38,017 nucleotides of DNA from Burkholderiales bacterium (GTDB lineage: Bacteria; Pseudomonadota; Gammaproteobacteria; Burkholderiales; Burkholderiaceae_C): the NCBI GenBank assembly GCA_019510465.1, contig JAEKKH010000052.1:1-38017 (forward strand). The letters run 5' to 3'. The translations under genes and the position numbers were made by a program. Under the pieces are notes generated by a model. That model was not told the origin of the DNA, ran no database searches, and saw nothing but the letters and a program-made list of their open reading frames with translations. Shown here one piece after another: positions 7,912 to 16,101 of the stretch. Every line of letters begins with the position of its first letter. The first letter of the stretch is position 1.

Positions 7912-8907
7912 ATGCAAGCCTGGATGTGTGAGACCCTGGATGGCCCCGCGGCCCTGCAATGGCGCGAGCGCCCCACCCCGGCGCCCGCGGCCGACGAGGT
8001 GCTGGTCGCGATCCACGCGGCCTCGCTGAACTTTCCCGACCTGCTGATCGTGCAGGGCAAGTACCAGATGCGCCCCGAGCTGCCGTTCGTCCCGGGCGCC
8101 GAATTCGCGGGCATCGTCGAGGCCGTGGGCAGCGGCGTCAAGCACCTGCGCCCCGGCATGCCGGTCGCGGCGCTCGGCGGCCACGGCGGGTTCGCGACGC
8201 ACGCCTGCGTGAAGGCGATGCAGGTGATGCCGCTGCCGCCCGGCTTCGCGCTGCGCGACGCCGCGGCGTTCGCGTTCACCTACGGCACGGCGCACCACGC
8301 GCTGGTCGATCGCGGCGCGCTGCAGGCGGGCGAGACGGTGCTCGTGCTGGGCGCGGCCGGCGGCGTCGGCACCGCGGCCATCCAGGTGGCCAAGGCCGCT
8401 GGCGCGAAGGTGATCGCCGCGGCCTCCACCGACGCCAAGTGCGCGCTGTGCACGCGCCTCGGCGCCGACGTGGCGATCAACTACTCGACCACCCCGCTGA
8501 AGGACGCGCTCAAGGCCGCCACCGGCGGCAAGGGCCCCGACGTCGTCTTCGACCCGGTGGGCGGCTCGCACGCCGAGCCGGCGTTCCGTGCGATCGCCTG
8601 GCGCGGCCGCTACCTCGTGATCGGCTTCGCCGAGGGCCAGATCCCGGCGCTGCCCTGGAACCTGCCGTTGCTCAAGGGCGCGTCCATCGTGGGCGTGTTC
8701 TGGGGCGACTTCGTGCGCCGGGAGCCGGCCGCCAACGCGCACATGCTCGGCGTGTTGGCCGCGCAATACGCCCGCGGGCAGATCAAGCCGGTGATCGACG
8801 AGATAATTCCCCTGTCCCGGCTCGCCGACGCGTACCATCGCCTCGAGAACCGACAGATCCTGGGCAAGCTCGTGATGGTGCCGGACGGCCTGCTGGCGGC
8901 GGACTAG
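7912..8907 (+). CDS. NADPH:quinone oxidoreductase, zinc-free MDR family
   Basis: Cytoplasmic NAD(P)H-dependent reductase of 331 residues. The N-terminal GroES-like domain shows SLNFPDLLIVQGKYQMRPEL and PFVPGAEFAGIVEAVGSGVK. The Rossmann domain shows VLVLGAAGGVGTAAIQVAKA, AGAKVIAAAS and VVFDPVGGS. The zinc ligands of alcohol dehydrogenases are missing, which places it with quinone oxidoreductase (QOR/CAA family) proteins, close to the NADPH:quinone oxidoreductase group common in Proteobacteria. The start (MQAWMCETLDG) fits the family N terminus; its ribosome binding site is weak. The natural substrate cannot be told from sequence. It stands alone and is divergent from surE. Confidence 0.9.
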   Translation: MQAWMCETLDGPAALQWRERPTPAPAADEVLVAIHAASLNFPDLLIVQGKYQMRPELPFVPGAEFAGIVEAVGSGVKHLRPGMPVAALGGHGGFATHACVKAMQVMPLPPGFALRDAAAFAFTYGTAHHALVDRGALQAGETVLVLGAAGGVGTAAIQVAKAAGAKVIAAASTDAKCALCTRLGADVAINYSTTPLKDALKAATGGKGPDVVFDPVGGSHAEPAFRAIAWRGRYLVIGFAEGQIPALPWNLPLLKGASIVGVFWGDFVRREPAANAHMLGVLAAQYARGQIKPVIDEIIPLSRLADAYHRLENRQILGKLVMVPDGLLAAD

Positions 8908-9090
8908 GGCTGTTCAAGGGCCCTGGACAAGACCCTTCGCCGCCGGCCCCAATAGGCAGTTCCCCCCATTCGGCTGCCCCGAAACGGGGGATGCGACGGA
9001 CCCCTTCGCTCGTTAGCATTCCGGGATCGCGCCCTATGAACGGGAGTCCATTCCGTCCGGCGACGACACAGGCAGGCAAAGGGGAACGAC

Positions 9091-9873
9091 ATGGCAGTCA
9101 AGGTTTTGATCCTCGAGGACAACCCCGCGGCGCGGGAATTCCTCGGACGCGTGGTGCGCGAGAGCTTCAGCGACACCATCACCATCGTCGAGGCGGGCGA
9201 TCTCGAGAGCGCACGGCGTGCGGTCCGCATCGCCGGCGGCGCCCAGGGGTACCACGGCGTCGATCCATTCAAGCTGATCCTGGTCGACCTCGAGTTGCCG
9301 GACGGCTCGGGCCTGGAACTGCTGGAGGAACTGCGCCAGTACCCGGCCACCAAGATCGTCACCACGCTGTACTCGGATGACGAACACCTGTTCCCGGCCC
9401 TGCAGTGCGGCGCCGACGGCTACCTGCTCAAGGAAGACCGCTTCGAGCTGCTGGTCGAGGAACTGCAGAAGATCGTGCGCGGCGAGCCGCCGCTGTCGCC
9501 GGCCATCGCGCGCCGGCTGCTGGGGCATTTCCGCACCCACGCGCGCACGTCGATGAACCGCCGCATCACCGACGAAGGCAACGGCGCCGCGCTGCGCGCT
9601 CCCGCGGCCGCCGGCACCTTCACGTCGTCGCTCGCGTTCGCCGCGCCGTCGCCGGTGGAGATCGAGCCGCCGCTGGACCTGCCCGCGCTCACGCCGCGCG
9701 AGGTGGAGGTGCTCACCTTCCTGAGCAAGGGCTTTACGATCAAGGAGATCGCGGCGCTCATGTCGATCAAGTGGTTCACGGTGAACGACCACATCAAGTC
9801 GATCTACCGCAAGCTCAACGTCTCCAGCCGCGCCGAAGCCGCGGTGCTGGCCAGCAAGCAAGGGCTCGTCTGA
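9091..9873 (+). CDS. NarL/LuxR-type response regulator
   Basis: Two-component response regulator of 260 residues. The receiver domain (about 1-125) is complete: acidic pocket LILEDN (Glu 9, Asp 10), phospho-acceptor Asp 66 in LILVDLELPDGSG, Thr 91/92 and Lys 114 in ADGYLLKED. A linker of about 65 residues precedes a C-terminal LuxR helix-turn-helix (LTPREVEVLTFLSKGFTIKE, IAALMSIKWFTVNDHIKSIY, RKLNVSSRAEA). The histidine kinase just downstream is the obvious partner, joined through a small bridging ORF. GGGGAACGAC precedes the start. The target genes are not evident from the window. Confidence 0.93.
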   Translation: MAVKVLILEDNPAAREFLGRVVRESFSDTITIVEAGDLESARRAVRIAGGAQGYHGVDPFKLILVDLELPDGSGLELLEELRQYPATKIVTTLYSDDEHLFPALQCGADGYLLKEDRFELLVEELQKIVRGEPPLSPAIARRLLGHFRTHARTSMNRRITDEGNGAALRAPAAAGTFTSSLAFAAPSPVEIEPPLDLPALTPREVEVLTFLSKGFTIKEIAALMSIKWFTVNDHIKSIYRKLNVSSRAEAAVLASKQGLV

Positions 9874-9875
9874 CA

Positions 9876-9926
9876 GTGTCTGCCCACGCGCGCGGCGCCG
9901 CGCGCTCACCGGGCCAGGCCCGATGA
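9876..9926 (+). CDS. Bridging mini-ORF between response regulator and kinase
   Basis: GTG-initiated frame of 16 codons (VSAHARGAARSPGQAR) that begins two bases after the regulator stop and ends with a TGA overlapping the kinase ATG as ATGA (9923-9926). It contains an 18-bp perfect palindrome, GCGCGCGGCGCCGCGCGC, at 9888-9905, which would fold near the kinase start. It resembles the other bridging ORFs of this window in position and in its MSA-like start, but its start does not overlap the upstream stop, so it is the weakest of them. Confidence 0.35.
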   Translation: MSAHARGAARSPGQAR

Positions 9927-12232
9927 GCCCAGGCCGCGTGCGCCCGATGGGCTGGCGCCGGCTGCTCCTGCTGCCGATCGCGCTGCTGGCCTCGCTGGCG
10001 GTGGTGCTGCTTGCCCGCACCATCGCCCAGACGCCCAACCTCGACGCCAACTGGCGCCTCGACGGCAACGGGCACCTCCAGCTGATCGCCACCGACCTGC
10101 CCTGGATGCGCCCGGCGCTGGGGCATTCGCTGGAGGTCATCGTCGCCCCCGGCATCGCGCCGCTGGTGGTCGACGGCCGGCGCGTCGCGAACTCCACCCG
10201 CTGGATCGCCAACGACGAGGAACGCTCCGCCGCGGCGGAGCAGCAGCGCCGGATGGCGCGCGTCCTCGAGGCCGGCACGCCGGTGCTGCTCGGGTTCACC
10301 GACCGCATGAATGCCCGGGTGCAGCCGCACCCGCGCGGCTACACGACGCTGGGCATCACCTTCTGGCTGCTGTGCGGCCTGGGCCTGGCGCTGGAGCTCG
10401 TGGGCGCGGTCGTCGTGCTCGTGCGCCAGGACGTGCAGACCCTGCTCTACGCGATCATGGCGCAATGCCAGGCCGCGCAGCTCCTGCTGGCCGCGGTCGA
10501 CGCCGTACCAGGCATGGGCAACATCTCGCTGCTGGGCGGCAACGAGGCGGCGCTGCGCATGTCGCTGGACGTCGTCACCTGCGCCGCCCTGCTCAATGCG
10601 ACGCTGCTGTATCCCACGCCGCTGCCGCCGCGGCGGCTGCTGTCCTGGCTGTCGTGGATCGCGGCCGTGGTCTTCACCACCGCGGCGCTGGCGTTCGATC
10701 TTCCGCAGGCCTGGTGGTGGTGCGAGGCGCTGTCGCTGAGCACCGGCCTGCTGGTGGTCGGCCTGCTGGGCTGGTCGTACCGCATCACGCCGCACCCCTA
10801 CGCCACCGTGATGCGACGCCTGAGCATCGTCACCACGGGCAGCCTCGCGCTGGTCACCATCGTCGTCGCGCTCAGCGACCGCATGCCCGGCGAGGTGCAG
10901 TCGCTGGTGACCGCGGTGCCGGTCATCTGGACCGTGTTCTTCGCGTCGCTGCTGCTGATGTCGCCGTTCCTCGCGCGCTCGCAGCACATGATGCGCGAGT
11001 TCGCCATGCTGGCCGGCGTCAGCACGCTGGCGACCTCGGTCGACCTGCTGTTCGTCGCGGTGTTCTCGTTCAACCAGTTCGCGTCGATCACCACGTCGCT
11101 GTTCGTCGCGCTGGGCGTCTACGCGGCCTCGCGCCAGTGGCTGCTGGACCAGATGATCGGCGCCCGGGCCGTCACCACCGAGCGCCTGTTCGAGCACCTG
11201 CTGCGCATCGCGCGCAAGGTGGAGGAACAGCCCGAGCGCGCCGCCGACTGGCAGCTGGAGCTGTTCCACGCCGTGTTCCAGCCGCTGGTGGCGCGCCACG
11301 AGCCCGGCTTCACGCGCACCACGCGCTGGTACGAGGGCGGCGCGGGCCTCTTGGTGCCGCTGGCGGTCGAACCGCAGTCCGACGCGGCCTCCTCGCAGCT
11401 GGACGAAGGCGATCTGCCCGAGCCGCGCCTGATCGTGCTGCGATTCGCCGAGCGCGGCAAGCGCCTGTTCACCGCCGAGGACGCGCGCCTGGCCGACCGC
11501 ATCGTCGAACAACTGCGCCGCGCCGTCGCGCACGACCGCGCCATCGAGCAGGGCCGCAGCGAGGAGCGCGGCCGCATCGCGCAGGACCTGCACGACGACA
11601 TCGGCGCGCGCCTGCTGACGCTGATGTACAAGGCGCCCAACGCGGAGATGGAGGACTACGTCCGCCACACGCTGCAGGACCTGAAGACGCTCACGCGCGG
11701 CCTCGCGGCCACCAGCCACTACCTGTCGCACTCGGCCGGCGAATGGAAGGCGGACATCGCGCAGCGTCTCGCGCCCACCGGCTGCACGCTGGAATGGTCG
11801 TTCGAGCAGGACACCGAGATCCAGCTGAACGTCGTGCAGTGGTCGGGCCTGACCCGCATCCTGCGCGAACTGGTGAGCAACATCATCGCCCACGCCAAGG
11901 CCACGCACGCCTCGATCCACGGCGAGCTGCGCGATGGCGTGCTCGCGCTCACGGTCACCGACAACGGCGTGGGCGGCACGCCCAAGGACTGGTCGACCGG
12001 CCTGGGCCTGGGCGGCATCCGCAAGCGTGTGCGCATGCTGGGCGGCACGATCGCCTGGCAGCAGAACGAGCCCGAGGGCGTGCGCTGCGACGTCAGCGTT
12101 CCGCTGGCGGCGCCGTCGACGCCGTCGGTTCCTTCGACGCCGACCGTGCCGCTGAAGCCGCCGGTGCCTGCCATGCCGTCGCCGCGGGCGCCGACGGCGC
12201 CGTCCACGTCGCCCGGCGCAGCCGCGGGCTGA
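9923..12232 (+). CDS. Multi-span sensor histidine kinase (HisKA_3 type)
   Basis: Membrane kinase of 769 residues. One N-terminal span (LLLLPIALLASLAVVLLA) is followed by a periplasmic segment of about 100 residues. Then comes a run of six or seven spans (from TLGITFWLLCGLGLALELVG to about residue 400). A cytoplasmic GAF-like region (about 420-550) leads into the HisKA_3 box ERGRIAQDLHDDIGARLL with phospho-acceptor His 557. The ATPase motifs are RELVSNIIAHAKATHA (Asn 653), DNGVGG (680) and GLGLGGIRKRVRMLGG. The usual fold ends near Leu 728 (CDVSVPL). The remaining 41 residues are a Pro/Ser/Thr-rich tail (STPSVPSTPTVPLKPPVP) that runs antisense into the neighbouring dehydrogenase gene. It pairs with the response regulator upstream. 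The signal is unknown. Confidence 0.92.
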   Translation: MSPGRVRPMGWRRLLLLPIALLASLAVVLLARTIAQTPNLDANWRLDGNGHLQLIATDLPWMRPALGHSLEVIVAPGIAPLVVDGRRVANSTRWIANDEERSAAAEQQRRMARVLEAGTPVLLGFTDRMNARVQPHPRGYTTLGITFWLLCGLGLALELVGAVVVLVRQDVQTLLYAIMAQCQAAQLLLAAVDAVPGMGNISLLGGNEAALRMSLDVVTCAALLNATLLYPTPLPPRRLLSWLSWIAAVVFTTAALAFDLPQAWWWCEALSLSTGLLVVGLLGWSYRITPHPYATVMRRLSIVTTGSLALVTIVVALSDRMPGEVQSLVTAVPVIWTVFFASLLLMSPFLARSQHMMREFAMLAGVSTLATSVDLLFVAVFSFNQFASITTSLFVALGVYAASRQWLLDQMIGARAVTTERLFEHLLRIARKVEEQPERAADWQLELFHAVFQPLVARHEPGFTRTTRWYEGGAGLLVPLAVEPQSDAASSQLDEGDLPEPRLIVLRFAERGKRLFTAEDARLADRIVEQLRRAVAHDRAIEQGRSEERGRIAQDLHDDIGARLLTLMYKAPNAEMEDYVRHTLQDLKTLTRGLAATSHYLSHSAGEWKADIAQRLAPTGCTLEWSFEQDTEIQLNVVQWSGLTRILRELVSNIIAHAKATHASIHGELRDGVLALTVTDNGVGGTPKDWSTGLGLGGIRKRVRMLGGTIAWQQNEPEGVRCDVSVPLAAPSTPSVPSTPTVPLKPPVPAMPSPRAPTAPSTSPGAAAG

Positions 12233-13742
12233 CGCGATAGCGCTCGCCGCGGTAGAACGCGTCGAGCGCGTCGAGCAGGCGCACCGTGGCCGCTGCGCCC
12301 ACCTGCGCGAGCCACGCGAACGGGCCGGCCGGATAGTTGACGCCCAGAGTCATCGCGGCGTCCGCGCCGGCGACGTCGCACACGCCCTGCTCCACCGCGT
12401 CGCTGGCCTCGTTGACCAGCATGGCGATCGTGCGCGCGACCACCAGGCCCGGCACGTCGGCCATGCGCTGCGGCAGCCAGCCCAGCGCGCGCAGCACCTC
12501 GGCGACCTGCGCCGCGAAGTCGTCCGAGGCCTGCGCCGCGACGGTCCACGCGAGCGGCACGACCGGCGTTGCCGCGCCCGCGGCCGCGGGCCCCACCGGC
12601 CAGTCGAACAGGGCCACGTCGTGCACGCCGAGCGTGTTCGCGCACTCCGTGGCGCAGCGACCGTCGGTGCAGAGCAACCAGCCATCGCCGATGCGCAGGC
12701 GGATCCCGCCGCCCTCGCCGGCGGCCTCGCGCGTGAACCCCAGGCCCGAGCCCGCGAGGCGCGAGGCCAGCAGATCCGCGACCGGCCCCTCGCCATGCAG
12801 CACCAGCGGCACGGCCGGCAGCGTCGGCGCCGCGGCCTCGCCGTCGGCCGTCTTCGCAGCGCCATCGGGATAGCGGTAGAAGCCGCGGCCGGACTTGCGG
12901 CCCAGCAGGCCGCCGTCGACCATCTCGCGCTGCACCAGCGAGGGCTGGTAGCGCTTGTCGTAGAAGTTGGCCTCGTAGACCGATTGCGTGACGGCGAAGT
13001 TGGTGTCGTGGCCGATCAGGTCCATCAGCTCGCACGGCCCCATGCGGAAGCCCGCGCCGCGCACGCAGGCATCGAGCACCGCGGGCGTGGCCGCCTGCTC
13101 CTGCAGCAGCGCCAGCGTCTCGGCGTAGAACGGCCGCGCGATGCGGTTGACGATGAAGCCGGGCGTCGACTTCGTGTGCACCGCCGTCTTGCCCCAGTCG
13201 GCCGCCAGCATCGCGATGGCGTCGGCCACCGCCGGTTCCGTGGCCAGGCCCGAGACGACCTCGACCAGGCGCATCAGCGGCACCGGGTTGAAGAAATGCA
13301 TGCCCACCACGCGGCCGGGCAGCTCCAGCCCGCGCGCGACCGCGGTGATCGACAGCGACGACGTGTTCGACGCCAGCACGCAGTCGTGCGCCACGATGGC
13401 CTCGAGATCACGCATCAGCGCCTGCTTGACCGCCAGGTTCTCGACGATCGCCTCGATCACGAGCGCGGCGTCGCGCAACGCGTCCAGCGACGCCGCGACG
13501 GACAGGCGGCCGCGCGCCGCGGCCACGTCCTCGGGCGTCAGCTTGCCCTTGTCGGCAAGCCTGGCGAGCGTGGCGCCGAGCTGCTCGGCGGCCGCCGCCG
13601 CGGCACCCTCGCGGACATCGTACAAATGCACGGGATGCCCGGCCAGCAGCGCGACCTGCACGATGCCGATGCCCATCACGCCGGCGCCGATGACGGCGAC
13701 GGGACGATTGCGGAACAGGTTGGTTGGAGTCATGGCCGCCAT
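12093..13742 (-). CDS. paaH: 3-hydroxyacyl-CoA dehydrogenase (PaaH-like)
   Basis: NAD-dependent oxidation of a 3-hydroxyacyl-CoA, as in fatty-acid or phenylacetate (3-hydroxyadipyl-CoA) degradation. Of 549 residues, the NAD domain has VIGAGVMGIGIVQVALLAGH and the motifs SNTSSLSITAVA and GMHFFNPVPLMRLVEVVSG (catalytic His). Two C-terminal 3HCDH domains follow (TPGFIVNRIARPFYAETL, LIGHDTNFAVTQSVYEANF, and a second copy ending NYPAGPFAWLAQVG). The family normally ends near YRVSPRLRR, about residue 510. Here about 38 Ala/Ser/Pro-rich residues follow, antisense to the kinase tail. No other paa gene is in view, so the substrate is open. A start at 13733 (MTPTNLF) is equally possible. Confidence 0.88.
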   Translation of the reverse strand: MAAMTPTNLFRNRPVAVIGAGVMGIGIVQVALLAGHPVHLYDVREGAAAAAAEQLGATLARLADKGKLTPEDVAAARGRLSVAASLDALRDAALVIEAIVENLAVKQALMRDLEAIVAHDCVLASNTSSLSITAVARGLELPGRVVGMHFFNPVPLMRLVEVVSGLATEPAVADAIAMLAADWGKTAVHTKSTPGFIVNRIARPFYAETLALLQEQAATPAVLDACVRGAGFRMGPCELMDLIGHDTNFAVTQSVYEANFYDKRYQPSLVQREMVDGGLLGRKSGRGFYRYPDGAAKTADGEAAAPTLPAVPLVLHGEGPVADLLASRLAGSGLGFTREAAGEGGGIRLRIGDGWLLCTDGRCATECANTLGVHDVALFDWPVGPAAAGAATPVVPLAWTVAAQASDDFAAQVAEVLRALGWLPQRMADVPGLVVARTIAMLVNEASDAVEQGVCDVAGADAAMTLGVNYPAGPFAWLAQVGAAATVRLLDALDAFYRGERYRVSPRLRRATWTAPSAPAATAWQAPAASAARSASKEPTASTAPPAER

Positions 13743-14008
13743 TTTCCGTTATGGCTGGCGTCAGGCTGCGGAAGGGGTCGGCTTCGACAATTCCCGTGGT
13801 CGCGATTCCCGCGGCCCTTTTCCGCCCGCGTGGCCGCGTCTCACGCGGTGTCGGGTCGATACGAGCGTCCAAGCCTCCCTGTGGACGCCACGCCGATCCG
13901 ACGGGTGGACCTTCTCTTTCCCACGCATACCGCGGTTAGAAACCGAACCGGTCGTCCCGCCCTGGCACACTGGGGCTGGCGCACTCCCGCGCCGCCCTGG
14001 CCCTGCCG

Positions 14009-14186
14009 ATGCCCGACGACCTGTCCGACCCCTCCGTCTCCGATGACGAACCCAGCGCCGCGCAGGCGGCCGCGAACGCGCGCGCCCTGCGCGGCGCCGC
14101 GAAGCTGGCCGTCGAGGCGACGACGGGGCTGACCGATCTCGTCGAGGCCGTGCATGCGCGCGTCGCCACGCTGCCGCGTCACGCGC
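14009..14186 (+). pseudogene. Out-of-frame N terminus of the alpha/beta hydrolase gene
   Basis: From the ATG at 14009 this frame reads MPDDLSDPSVSDDEPSAAQA, then ANARALRGAAKLAVEATTG, LTDLVEAVHARVATLP, which looks like the normal N-terminal region of a Burkholderiales family of hydrolases. It then passes into nonsense (RHARRRRQRRHAA) just where the next frame takes over with VTRAVGGSVDTLLPVLAPLL. The two frames differ by one base (mod 3). I infer a frameshift, probably with a short deletion, near 14165-14190. It may be a real mutation or an assembly error. Confidence 0.55.
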
Positions 14187-15194
14187 GCCGTCGGCGGCAG
14201 CGTCGACACGCTGCTGCCGGTGCTCGCGCCGCTGCTGGCACCGGGCGGCGCGGCGCCTGCGCTGCCCTCGCCCGAACGCGAGGCGGTGCTCGCCGCGCTC
14301 AACGGCGTCCTGGGCGATCGCCTGGCGCGCACGGCCAACCCGCTCGCCATTGGCATGGCGCTGCGGCGCGACGGCCGCGCGCTCGTCCTGCGGCGCGACG
14401 CGCTGGCCGCGGCACTGCCCGACGCCGGCGAACGGGTGCTGGTGCTCGTCCACGGCCTGTGCATGAACGACCTGCAATGGCGACGCGACGGCCACGACCA
14501 CGGCGCCGCGCTCGCCGCCGCGCTCGGCTTCACGCCGCTGTACCTGCACTACCCCAGCGGGCTGCACGTGTCGACCAACGGGCGCGCACTGGCGAACCTG
14601 CTCGAGCAACTGCTCGCGCAATGGCCGCGGCCGATCGCGCGCTTCGCGATCGTCGGCCACAGCATGGGCGGCCTCGTCGCGCGCAGCGCGCTGCACTACG
14701 GCCGCGCGGCGGGCCGGCACTGGGTCGACCGGCTCGACGACTTCGCCTGCCTGGGCACGCCGCACCACGGCGCACCGCTGGAGCGTGCCGGCCAGGGCCT
14801 GCACATGCTGCTCGACGCCACGCCCTACGCCGGGCCGTTCGGCCGCCTCGCCAAGCTGCGCAGCGCCGGCATCACCGATCTGCGGCACGGCAGCGTCGTC
14901 GACGAGGACTGGCTGAACGCCGACCGCTTCGAGAGCGCCACCGACCGCCGCCAGCCCGTGCCGCTGCCCACGGGCCCGCGCTGCTTCGCGCTGGCGGGCA
15001 CGCTGGCCGGCGCGGGCAAGGCGCTCGGCGACGGGCTCGTGCCCCTGGCGAGCGCGCTCGGCAAGCATCGGCTCGCGCGGCGCACGCTCGGGTTTGCGCC
15101 GTCCCACCAGCGCGTGGTGGCGGACACCAACCACCTGCAGCTGTTGTCCAGCGCCGCGGTGTTCGAGCAGTTGCGCGCCTGGCTGAGGCACTAG
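14154..15194 (+). CDS. Alpha/beta hydrolase (lipase/PGAP1-like), probably frameshifted near start
   Basis: The frame encodes a serine hydrolase core. It has the oxyanion segment VLVLVHGLCMNDLQW, the nucleophile elbow IVGHSMGGLVARSA (Ser 170 counting from 14154), the following LGTPHHGAPLERAGQGLHML, DGLVPLASALG with a candidate acid, and a late His in ADTNHLQLL. TPHHGAPLE is typical of lipase/PGAP1-like esterases acting on lipids or esters. The first ten residues from the ATG at 14154 (MRASPRCRVT) look like read-in from another frame, and the true N terminus seems to lie at 14009 in a different frame. The gene ends in a shared CTAG with the convergent peroxiredoxin gene (stops overlap by four bases). 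Confidence 0.7.
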   Translation: MRASPRCRVTRAVGGSVDTLLPVLAPLLAPGGAAPALPSPEREAVLAALNGVLGDRLARTANPLAIGMALRRDGRALVLRRDALAAALPDAGERVLVLVHGLCMNDLQWRRDGHDHGAALAAALGFTPLYLHYPSGLHVSTNGRALANLLEQLLAQWPRPIARFAIVGHSMGGLVARSALHYGRAAGRHWVDRLDDFACLGTPHHGAPLERAGQGLHMLLDATPYAGPFGRLAKLRSAGITDLRHGSVVDEDWLNADRFESATDRRQPVPLPTGPRCFALAGTLAGAGKALGDGLVPLASALGKHRLARRTLGFAPSHQRVVADTNHLQLLSSAAVFEQLRAWLRH

Positions 15195-15970
15195 CGCCGG
15201 CGCGACGCGAGCCAGGCCAGCGTCGCCTCCGAATCGCCCACCAGCCGGCCGTTGACGAACACCTGCGGCACCGTCTGCGCGCCCGCGATCGCCCGCAGCG
15301 CGCGCGAGCGCTGCAGCGGCGGCAGCGAGATGTCGGTGTAGGCGATGCCCGCTTCCTGCAGCGCCGACTTGGTGCGCGCGCAGAACGGGCAGCCCTCGCG
15401 GCTGAACATCGCGACCTCGTCCGGCAGCCTCGCCGACGGGTCCAGGTAGCGCAGCATCGTGTCGGCGTCGGACACCTCGAACGGGTCGCCCGGCTTGTCC
15501 GGCTCGACGAACAGCTTCTCGATGACGCCGTCGCGCACCAGCATCGAGTAGCGCCACGAGCGCGCGCCGAAGTTGAGGTCGCTCTTGTCCACGAGCATGC
15601 CCATCCCGCGCGTGAACGCGGCGTTGCCGTCGGGCAGCAGGCGCACCTTGCTGGCCGCCTCCTCCTGGCCCCACTGCGCCATCACGAACGGGTCGTTGAC
15701 CGCGACACAGACGATCTCGTCGATGCCGCGCTTCTCGAATTCCGGCGCCAGTTCCTCGTAGCGCGGCAGATGCACCGTCGAGCACGTCGGCGTGAACGCA
15801 CCCGGCAGCGCGAAGACGATCACGTTGCGGCCCCCGAAGATCTTCGCCGTGTTCGTCTCCTCCCAGTCGGCGCCGCGACGCAGCTTGAAGGTGACATCAG
15901 GCACGCGGTCGCCCGCCTTGCGGGCATTCGCGGCGGGGCCGGTGCCCAGGTCGCAGTGATCGGTGGTCAT
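15191..15970 (-). CDS. Peroxiredoxin-glutaredoxin fusion (Prx5-Grx hybrid)
   Basis: Glutathione-dependent hydroperoxide reductase of 259 residues. The Prx5/AhpC-TSA domain (about 15-170) has the peroxidatic motif LPGAFTPTCSTVHLP with Cys 63 and WRYSMLVRDGVIEKLFVEPD. A short linker leads to a glutaredoxin domain with the dithiol site REGCPFCARTK, the cis-proline TVPQVFVNGRLVGDSE and the usual length. The order and length match the PGdx hybrid of Haemophilus and many Proteobacteria, in which the glutaredoxin half recycles the peroxidase with glutathione. The start at 15970 has GGAG six bases upstream; longer in-frame starts lack this. Divergent from the MFS gene. No OxyR gene is visible nearby. 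Confidence 0.94.
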   Translation of the reverse strand: MTTDHCDLGTGPAANARKAGDRVPDVTFKLRRGADWEETNTAKIFGGRNVIVFALPGAFTPTCSTVHLPRYEELAPEFEKRGIDEIVCVAVNDPFVMAQWGQEEAASKVRLLPDGNAAFTRGMGMLVDKSDLNFGARSWRYSMLVRDGVIEKLFVEPDKPGDPFEVSDADTMLRYLDPSARLPDEVAMFSREGCPFCARTKSALQEAGIAYTDISLPPLQRSRALRAIAGAQTVPQVFVNGRLVGDSEATLAWLASRRR

Positions 15971-16101
15971 GCGCAGCTCCTTCGCTTGACGGACCGCTGC
16001 GCGCGGCAAGACGCATGCCGCCGAGGCCGGTTCACATGCCGAACCGAAGGGTGCACCGCCCCAAGACCCGCCGCGGGCAAGGATTGCTGCAACGCAGCAC
16101 A

